From: Pyricularia pennisetigena
Lineage: Eukaryota > Ascomycota > Sordariomycetes > Magnaporthales > Pyriculariaceae
NCBI RefSeq assembly: GCF_004337985.1
Contig: NC_043741.1
Coordinates: 815,920-879,919, forward strand
Direction: 5' to 3'
DNA length: 64,000 nt
The notes under the pieces: model-generated
What the model was told of the DNA's origin: nothing
The model's input: only the letters and a program-made list of their open reading frames with translations
Databases searched by the model: none
Shown: one piece after another, positions 57,333-64,000 of the stretch
Numbering within the stretch: position 1 is the first letter of the stretch
How the letters are laid out: each line of letters starts with the position of its first letter
Position numbers and translations under genes: made by a program

Positions 57333-59838
57333 ATGGCCTCGTCGCCCGCGACGCCGCAAGGGTCGTTGCGCCAGCGCAATGTCCCCGGCGCAAACAAGAA
57401 GAACGAGGAGAAGAGCTCCCAGCCTATGGACCTCAATGATATAAAGAAGGCTGCAAAGGGTCAGCCCGTTGGTCCCGAGCGCGACCACCAGGCTGCCTTC
57501 ACCATCATGACCGTCTTGGCATTCATCACCCGTTTCTGGGGCATCAGCCATCCTAATGAAGTCGTGTTTGACGAGGTTCACTTTGGAAAGGTACGGCTCT
57601 ATCCATTGGCAGTCATTGGCCATTTTCAAGAGAAGGAGCTATGAGAATTTGCTGCTAACATATTTATCAACCCCCGCTCTCTAGTTTGCCTCGTACTACC
57701 TCCAAAAGACGTACTTTTTCGATGTCCATCCTCCATTCGGCAAGCTCCTCTTCGCATTTATGGGATGGCTTGTGGGCTACGACGGCCATTTCCACTTCGA
57801 CAACATTGGTGATTCGTACATCGTCAACAAGGTCCCTTATGTCGCCTTCCGCTCGCTGCCGGCCTTGCTTGGGGCCTTGACCGTATCCGTCGTCTATCTG
57901 ATCATGTGGGAGTCCGGTTACAGTGTGCCGGCATGCATCCTTGCCGCTGGTTTGGTTCTGTTTGACAATGCCCACATTGGCCAGACCCGCCTTATCCTTC
58001 TCGACGCCACCTTGGTCTTTGCCTTTGCCTGCAGCTTGCTCTGCTACATCAAGTTCTACAAGATGCGCCACGAGCCATTTTCCAGGAAGTGGTGGAAGTG
58101 GCTTATCCTGACCGGCTTTGCGCTTTCATGTGATATCTCCACCAAGTACGTTGGTGTTTTTGCCTTCATCAGCATCGGCTCGGCCGTCGTCATCGACCTG
58201 TGGGACCTTTTGGACGTCAAGCGCAAGGACGGTGGGCTCAGCCTGCCTACATGGACCAAGCACTTTGCTGCCCGCGCATTTGGTCTCATCATAATGCCCT
58301 TCATCTTTTATCTCTTCTGGTTCCAGGTTCACTTTGCCGTGCTCACGAGGTCGGGCCCTGGTGACGACTTTATGACGCCCGAGTTCCAGGAGACCCTGAG
58401 TGATAACGTTATGCTGGCCAACGCCGTCACCATCAACTACTACGACACCATCACACTGAGGCACAAGGAGACCAAGACGTACCTTCACAGCCACCCGGAC
58501 AGGTACCCTCTCCGCTACGACGATGGCCGTGTTTCTAGCCAGGGTCAGCAGGTGACTGGCTACCCATTCAACGACACCAACAACTACTGGCAGATCCTAC
58601 CCATGAACGATGACAAGCAGGAGGGTCGTGTTGTGAGGCACCAGGACCTCGTCCGTCTCCGCCATCTCGGAACCGACACCATTCTTCTTTCCCACGATGT
58701 CGCCTCCCCCTACTACCCCACCAACCAGGAGTTCACCACATGCTCAATCGCGGATGCATATGGTGCCAGATCCAAGGACACGTTGTTTGAGGTCAGATTT
58801 GAGAATGGAAAGCCTGGTCAGGAGTTCAAGAGCGTCGCCTCGCACTTTAAGCTCATCCACAACCCAAGCAAAGTAGCCATGTGGACACACACCACTCCGC
58901 TGCCCGAGTGGGGTCACAAGCAACAGGAGATCAACGGCAACAAGCAAGTCACCGTCAGCTCCAACGTGTGGTTCGTCGAGGATATCCCGTCACTTGAGCC
59001 TGACCACCCCCGTCGCGCAAAGGTTGAGAAGAAGATCAGGCATATGCCCTTCCTCCAGAAATGGTTCGAACTGCAGCGCTCCATGTTCTGGCACAACAGC
59101 CGCCTCACCAGCAGCCACCCTTACGCCTCGCTGCCCTACCAGTGGCCATTCTTGCTTCGTGGTGTCAGCTTCTGGACGCAGAACGACACACGCCAGCAAA
59201 TATACTTTCTGGGCAACCCGATAGGATGGTGGTTGGCCAGCAGCTTGCTCGCCGTGTATATTGGCATCATTGCTGCGGACCAGTTCTCGCTCCGCCGTGG
59301 TGTGGATGCGCTTGATCATCGTGAGTTATTTTCTTTTGAGAAGATACGAGTTTTTTTTTTTTTTTAATCAAGTTGCAGCTTATGTGCTAACTGACCATGT
59401 GATGCAGGCTCGCGCTCTCGTCTGTACAACTCAACCGGTTTCTTCTTCTTGTCATGGGCGACACACTACGTCCCATTCTATGTCATGGGTCGTCAGCTTT
59501 TCCTTCACCATTACCTCCCCTCGCACCTTGCGTCCTGCCTGGTGACGGGCGCGCTGATCGAATTCATCTGCAACTCTGACCCGATGGATGGCGACGACGT
59601 CCCCCCTCGCAGCGGTAAGAAGGCTGTTGCCGTCAAGCCCAAGCGCCACATCACGGCGGGCGAGAGGTTTGCGGGCAAGAGCTTGACGGTCACGTGGGCC
59701 GTCTGCATGGGTATTCTCGCCATGGTCATCGCCGGCTGGTACTTCTTCCTGCCGCTCACGTACGGATACCCTGGCCTGTCTGTCGACCAGGTCCTCAGGC
59801 GCAAGTGGCTCGGCTACGACTTGCACTTTGCTAAATAG
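57333..59838 (+). CDS. PMT4: Protein O-mannosyltransferase, Pmt4 class
   Basis: ER-membrane enzyme that transfers mannose from dolichyl-phosphate mannose to Ser/Thr of secretory and membrane proteins. Exons 57333-57590, 57685-59320 and 59408-59838 join to 774 residues (yeast Pmt4 762). The N-terminal membrane part carries the catalytic acidic motif in NEVVFDEVHFGKFASYYL and HPPFGKLLFAFMGWLVGYDG. Several membrane spans follow. The central lumenal region (about 325-520) contains MIR repeats (LRHKETKTYLHSHPDRYP; VRLRHLGTDTILLSHDVASP; FKLIHNPSKVAMWTH). C-terminal spans include SSLLAVYIGIIAADQF, FFLSWATHYVPFYVMGRQ and the conserved end GLSVDQVLRRKWLGYDLHFA. The VFDEVHFGK, IGDSYIVN and final KWLGYDL wording assigns it to the Pmt4 branch and not Pmt1 or Pmt2. 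Exon 1 encodes the cytosolic tail and part of the first span. Confidence 0.96.
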
Positions 59839-60294
59839 ATGGGCAATGGAGAGGGACGTATGATACGATCAAGGTCTCTTTTTAATTCGATCTTTTTTGT
59901 TTGGGCGATTTTGAGGACAATGGTTTGTTGATGTTTGTACGATGAAGTAGAGATTTACCCGAGGAAGACAACGCTTGCTTTTATAAAAGGGGCTCAGTGT
60001 ATTGAAGACAAAAACAAAAATTGGGGATTTGAGGCAAGACCTTCCTACAAAGCTGCCACCTACTGTCCTGGTTTCAATAGCATGAGAACTGGTAGGAATG
60101 TGTTTACGATGTCTGGATCGAGATGTAGTTAATGCTGAAGCGGAACAAAGGGCAAGAAACCAAAGAAACAACTTACAATGAGCGACGAGCTAAAACGATT
60201 CAAACCCTTTCAAATAGGTCAGCCAGAGGAGTCAACCCCCTATCTACCTGTACCAGTATTCCGAAAAGACACATACTAGACTCTATTGTCTGAT
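59839..60294. other. Intergenic region between convergent genes
   Basis: A 456-bp AT-rich spacer after PMT4. It contains short T and A runs and no recognised gene. Confidence 0.5.
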
Positions 60295-61617
60295 TCACGC
60301 AACCACGACAACCTCGCGCAGCTTAGACCTCCCGGGCCGGGTCCAGCTCAGCACGTCGTCAACGAGCTCCTCTCGCCCGGGTGCTGCGAAAGACGACGAT
60401 GCGCAGCCGACGTTGTCGTGCACGCGGTACAGCGCCGCGGGTCCCGTCACGCGCGGCGAACCCCTCTGCCACGCCTTGGAGAGCGCCGCGAGCCGCCTCT
60501 TCTGGTCGCGCCGCCTCTCCAGCGGGAACAGGTCCTGATCTGCGCCGCTGCCGGCCACGACGACGACTTCCCAGCGCTGCCGCCGGTGCTTGTTGGCCGC
60601 GTTGCGCGCGTGCAACCTCGCCCAGGCCTGCCGCGTCTCGGGACAGCACGGAGCCTCCCTGCCGCCGTCGGTGTGCTCTGCACTGCGACTTTGGACGTGG
60701 TGTTCGTTGTCGTCCCAGACGCCGCCGACTATCTCGGCCCATGGCATGCTGTTGAACAGGTCCGCGTCGGCGGCGCGGAGGCGCGAGACCGCCGCGCGGA
60801 GTTTCGGACGCCCCAGCACATGCTCGACGACGTCCTGCGGCGCGAGGCGCGCCGGGAGCGAGAGGTACGCTGCCAGGTGCTGGGCGGCGGTCGAAGGCAC
60901 GATGGCGTCGAGTTGGCCCGGCGGCGTCGCGATGCTGGATGGTGCTGTTGGGACCGAGCGGGGAGGAGGAGGAGGAGGGAGCGGCTTGGACAGTCGCGGG
61001 GGTTTGTGGCCCCGGGGAGGACCGCCCTGGGAAAGGAAATAGCTCTCGACCTCGTCGTCGTCATCTTCCGGCGCGGGGAGCAGCATATCACACAGGCTCA
61101 TCCCATCCACCACCGCGGCGCAGAAGCCGCCATCCCCGGCCCACTGGAAAGAGGGTATCCTGGGGACGCGCGCGGCAGGGACGGCAGCGGCATGACAGTG
61201 GCGGTCCGCGCCTCGCAGGCCGAAGCGGACGAGGCTTGCGAGCGACGGCCAGCTCCTCCTGTCGGCCAGCAGGCGCGACTCGGCCTCGTCCCTGCGCAGC
61301 CGCAGCTGGGCCTCGGCGCGCCGCCGCGTCGACAGGCTGCGGCTCAGCATCCACACGCGCGTCTCGGAGAAGCCCTGCGGAGTGCGGGCTTTGCTGCGGA
61401 GGGTGGTGTGGCAGCTGTCGCGGGGACCGTCTCGCACTGCCGCTCGGGCTCGGGCGAGCTTCTGGCCCTCTTGCGAAGATGGTGACGGGGAGGGCCTGGG
61501 TTTGGTGTTGCTGGGATCTCTCTCTGTTGCTGCTTTTTGCTGCTCTTGTTGCTGATGGGGTTGATCCTGCGTCGAGTTTGGCCAGAGGTTACGAAGCGCT
61601 CTGAGAGTGGAACTCAT
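60295..61617 (-). CDS. Hypothetical protein, no recognised family
   Basis: A single open frame of 440 residues from ATG 61617-61615 to TAG, GC-rich at third positions as in neighbouring genes. The first 65 residues are Q/P/S-rich. Residues about 80-160 are Arg-rich with RAEAQLRLRRDEAESRLLADRR. A short possible conserved segment is FQWAGDGGFCAAVVDGMSLCDMLL. An acidic run (EDDDDEVESYF) precedes a proline run (LPPPPPPP). The C-terminal third has PWAEIVGGVWDDNEHH, KHRRQRWEVVVVAGSGADQD and RHDNVG-like ALYRVHDNVGCASSSFA. There is no signal peptide, membrane span or catalytic motif. The opposite strand is also open over most of this length because of base composition. I favour the minus frame for its ATG context and less biased composition, but this is not certain. 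Confidence 0.6.
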   Translation of the reverse strand: MSSTLRALRNLWPNSTQDQPHQQQEQQKAATERDPSNTKPRPSPSPSSQEGQKLARARAAVRDGPRDSCHTTLRSKARTPQGFSETRVWMLSRSLSTRRRAEAQLRLRRDEAESRLLADRRSWPSLASLVRFGLRGADRHCHAAAVPAARVPRIPSFQWAGDGGFCAAVVDGMSLCDMLLPAPEDDDDEVESYFLSQGGPPRGHKPPRLSKPLPPPPPPRSVPTAPSSIATPPGQLDAIVPSTAAQHLAAYLSLPARLAPQDVVEHVLGRPKLRAAVSRLRAADADLFNSMPWAEIVGGVWDDNEHHVQSRSAEHTDGGREAPCCPETRQAWARLHARNAANKHRRQRWEVVVVAGSGADQDLFPLERRRDQKRRLAALSKAWQRGSPRVTGPAALYRVHDNVGCASSSFAAPGREELVDDVLSWTRPGRSKLREVVVVA

Positions 61618-62405
61618 GATTCTGCTCGTGGCTGCTTTGAGGGTGTGGCTGACTGAAAATGTAATAGAGAGCGCGAGGGTTTTTCACTAACCGGGCCTCG
61701 CTACAAGTACAGATAAGAAAAACCTACTTGCTCTGTTGCCCTGTTGTTCAAGTGACTTTGATGATACGTATGGACTCATCGGTAGTTCGTGAGACGGATT
61801 CAAGCGCGGTCTAAAGTCACTTTTAAAATGGGATCGCAAGGGGCCATGGGGTTGAATCTCCTTTGTTTGTCGTCAGCAAAAGGCATTATGAGGCCTTTAG
61901 GGAATATAGCTTCCCTTGGTGGTATAGTGGCTATCGTCCATATTGTGGAGTGTAGTATAAGTCCTTGTTCCGAAAGTCTAGACCCTGAAGTTGCATTATT
62001 CTCTGGGCCTCTGCTGTTGTTCTCGTTCCCATGAGCGCGGATACAAAGAGGCAAGAGAAGGACAATGCTGTCGGCATTGTAACAAAGAAGAGTAGGGATT
62101 GTTTCTTTGTTTGCTTTATACCTTTACAAGGGGTCTTGCACCCAACATTCTGGCCCGGTCTCTGTACACATCTTTGTTTAGTCTAAAAGAACAACAACAA
62201 CAACCTCTTTGCTCTTTAGGAATTTATTTACCATGGCTACGTCCCCGGTTTCCAAAGCATGTCGCCAAGTTCTTTACTTTCCGTACATCTATATCCCCGT
62301 CCATTTCCCTGCTGGACTGCACCATCCCGTGACGCACGCAACATACATATATTCATACACACATCAACTCCCCATTACAAAAAACGAAAAAAAAAAAAAA
62401 AGCAA
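61618..62405. other. Divergent spacer between two orphan-like genes
   Basis: A 790-bp AT-rich spacer. In-frame ATG 62259 lies here, upstream of the chosen start of the next gene, but the intervening codons run through a homopurine A tract (about 62387-62401) and do not look like protein. Confidence 0.4.
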
Positions 62406-63113
62406 ATGTGCATCAAATCACTCTCCACCGACCGGGTCCAGCGCTGCGCAGCCTGGGAAGCCGAGGCGCGCCGCGCGGAGCGCAGCTGCTTCCTGTGCCG
62501 CCGCAGGCGCAAGGTCTGCGACGTGCAGGTCGTCGTGCCCATGGACCGGCGCGCCCAGGAGACCAGCGACAGGCGTGTGGTCCAGCACGCCCACGACCTG
62601 CTGAACGGCGGCCCCGGCAAGGCCAAGCAGCAAAAAGCCCGCTGGAAGGTCCAGGACCGACAGCGACCGCAATGTCCCGCGGCGCCACCGACGAGGCCAG
62701 CCCGGCCGCCGCCGGCCCTGCAACCGGGCCACGTCGCCATGCAGCAGCAGCAACAGCAGCAGCAGCAGCCAAGGCCGATGAATGGCTACTACTACAACAA
62801 CAGTAGCAGTAGCAGGACCAGTGGGCGCCCGGTCGGACAGCAGCGCATCGCGATTCCCATGTCCAAGTACTCGACGCTGGCCAACGCCAGGCCGTCGCCC
62901 ATGCCACAGGTGCCGCCGCCGCCGCCGCCGCCGACCGCGCCTGTGGGACATAGGCCGACGAGGGAAAGGCGGGCTACACAGCACCCGGTGGCGGCCGCGC
63001 GCAATGTGTCTCCGATCGAGCAGTCTGATCTCAGGACATTCACGCCGTCGCCGGTAAGTCCCGTAGCCATGGTCAAGGTGAGATATGGCAAGTCCTACTT
63101 TGATATTGACTAG
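62406..63113 (+). CDS. Small cysteine- and proline-rich hypothetical protein
   Basis: An open frame of 235 residues from ATG 62406 to TAG 63113. An alternative in-frame ATG at 62259 would add 49 residues through an A-rich run encoding a Lys cluster, which I judge to be leader. The N-terminus MCIKSLSTD is reminiscent of a set of fungal proteins that begin with MC-I/L-K, but I cannot confirm kinship. A Cys pair SCFLCRRRRKVC lies at 27-38 and might bind metal, although too few further Cys follow for a Zn2Cys6 cluster. The middle and C-terminal parts are low-complexity: a 9-residue polyQ, a Tyr/Asn/Ser stretch and a proline run. It ends TPSPVSPVAMVKVRYGKSYFDID. No enzyme motif or signal peptide is visible. 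Confidence 0.55.
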   Translation: MCIKSLSTDRVQRCAAWEAEARRAERSCFLCRRRRKVCDVQVVVPMDRRAQETSDRRVVQHAHDLLNGGPGKAKQQKARWKVQDRQRPQCPAAPPTRPARPPPALQPGHVAMQQQQQQQQQPRPMNGYYYNNSSSSRTSGRPVGQQRIAIPMSKYSTLANARPSPMPQVPPPPPPPTAPVGHRPTRERRATQHPVAAARNVSPIEQSDLRTFTPSPVSPVAMVKVRYGKSYFDID

Positions 63114-64000
63114 TGTCAATTTGCCTCGATTGTTTCCTCATATCGCTTTTTTTAATTTTTTTTTATTCTTTCTTTCACTAAAGCCCATCATCGGCACATT
63201 GACGGCAGAGTCTCGAAAAGGGTCCTGCTCCCAAGCCAAGTGTAGTATTCTGTTCCTATGCCTGATAACATCTCCAGCTGCTATCTGCCGCGAGCGACCA
63301 GCACAGCTCAGGCACCAATTTTGCCCACCTGTCCCTACCTGTAAAAACAACCAGATTCAAACTTTTCAGTCTGACTTGGGAACCACCCTAAGCTCACTCA
63401 TGTTCCTGTATTGTTCTTGAGCCGTTAGCAAAACGAGGTTCTCCGCGCTGTAGACTCGACAGAAAATCAATAACAAAAAGATCAAGAATAAATCCCCATC
63501 AGAAACCCGAGTTCAAAGCACAACCATCCCCACACCCTCCGCCCCAACCACCTCCCGACAGCCCCGCGAACATATGACGATGCAACGCGTTTGGTGTGAG
63601 CCGGGTCGGGAGAGCCGAGACGAAGGTTGCCGAAGGAGGATCCGGAGAAAGGCCGCTGAGAAGAACCCAAACGTCCAAGTCCCCTTTTTCCCCGGAGACA
63701 GTCTCAGACGGCTCTTCCTATTACTGAGATATATTGGGTTGGACCCTTTAGAGGTCCGGATCATCATGGTATTGGGGACTTATTTCTTTTCAAATAGTAA
63801 ATAAAATGGGCAAGGATGGGGCAGCGAGAGGGTAGACAGAGTTATGCGAACCATGCTTTGTGGTGCTTGGTTCTCAAGACAAAGGACAACAAGACGAGAA
63901 TTGAAAAACGGGCGAAAGGCAGCAGGCAGATACCTGGGCAAGTGACTCCCTCCCAATCGATATGGTGCAGCGATAGATTGAACTGAAAAGGCAATAAGAA
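63114..64000. other. Right-end region with no recognised gene
   Basis: The last 890 bp contain short open frames on both strands that lack protein-like composition. It may hold the 3' UTR of the preceding gene and the flank of a gene beyond the window. Confidence 0.4.

Noticed and set aside
60286..61485. A 399-codon plus-strand frame opposite the 60295-61617 gene.
   Set aside because: It does not begin with ATG and is extremely Arg-rich. The minus frame has a proper ATG and more balanced composition, though this remains uncertain.
1..64000. CRISPR arrays, rRNA genes, tRNAs and transposons.
   Set aside because: No spaced direct-repeat array, no transposase or reverse transcriptase motif and no rRNA was seen. 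Sequences resembling a tRNA B box were checked by eye and lacked a cloverleaf. A tRNAscan and RepeatMasker run would be decisive.

Overview
The window is a gene-dense stretch of a filamentous ascomycete nuclear genome (Pezizomycotina, most likely Sordariomycetes; the order is not resolved). The reasons are short introns (about 45-160 nt) with GTRAGT donors and CTRAC-like branch sites, GC-rich third positions in exons, AT-rich intergenic DNA with poly(T)/poly(A) runs, fungal-only families (Zn2Cys6 regulator, Sec66, DUF1746/Dsc4-like, Pmt4) and no bacterial operon structure. No CRISPR array, rRNA, transposon or convincing tRNA was found. All names come from sequence recognition without a database search.

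Layout. 1-1 kb: a conserved fungal protein of unknown function. 1.9-14.5 kb: a urea-utilisation cluster, made of the urea transporter DUR3 (minus), divergent from the bifunctional urea amidolyase DUR1,2 (plus) across a 1.6-kb promoter with GATAAG sites, followed by a Zn2Cys6 regulator of the Dal81/TamA family. 15.7-17.5 kb: a UBE2Z-like E2 carrying a second UBC-like domain. 18.6-22 kb: RFC2 and a coiled-coil protein of unknown function. 22.4-29.2 kb: the spliceosomal helicase BRR2. 30.7-33.2 kb: a PWWP plus LEDGF-IBD-like chromatin protein. 34.7-37.2 kb: ORC3. 38.8-39.4 kb: a small Q-rich conserved protein. 40.4-44.5 kb: SEC66 divergent from NPL4. 45.1-51.7 kb: a GPATCH11-like protein, a mitochondrial PPR-like protein, RCL1 and a DUF1746 (Dsc4-like) protein. 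53.2-59.8 kb: cytosolic PheRS alpha (FRS2), a RidA-family protein and PMT4. 60.3-63.1 kb: two orphan-like proteins.

Apart from the urea cluster the neighbourhood is ordinary housekeeping: replication (RFC2, ORC3), splicing (BRR2, the G-patch protein), ribosome biogenesis (RCL1), translation (FRS2), ER translocation, modification and quality control (SEC66, PMT4, NPL4, the Dsc4-like protein) and ubiquitin conjugation. Genes alternate strand, so most neighbours are either divergent with a shared 0.5-1.6-kb promoter or convergent, in three places with tails only 126-153 bp apart.

Exon structures were built by hand from splice motifs and by checking that joined exons stay in frame. Each multi-exon model given sums to a whole number of codons. 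The least certain points are the DUR1,2 start exon, the NPL4 third donor and the start of the 62.4-kb gene.
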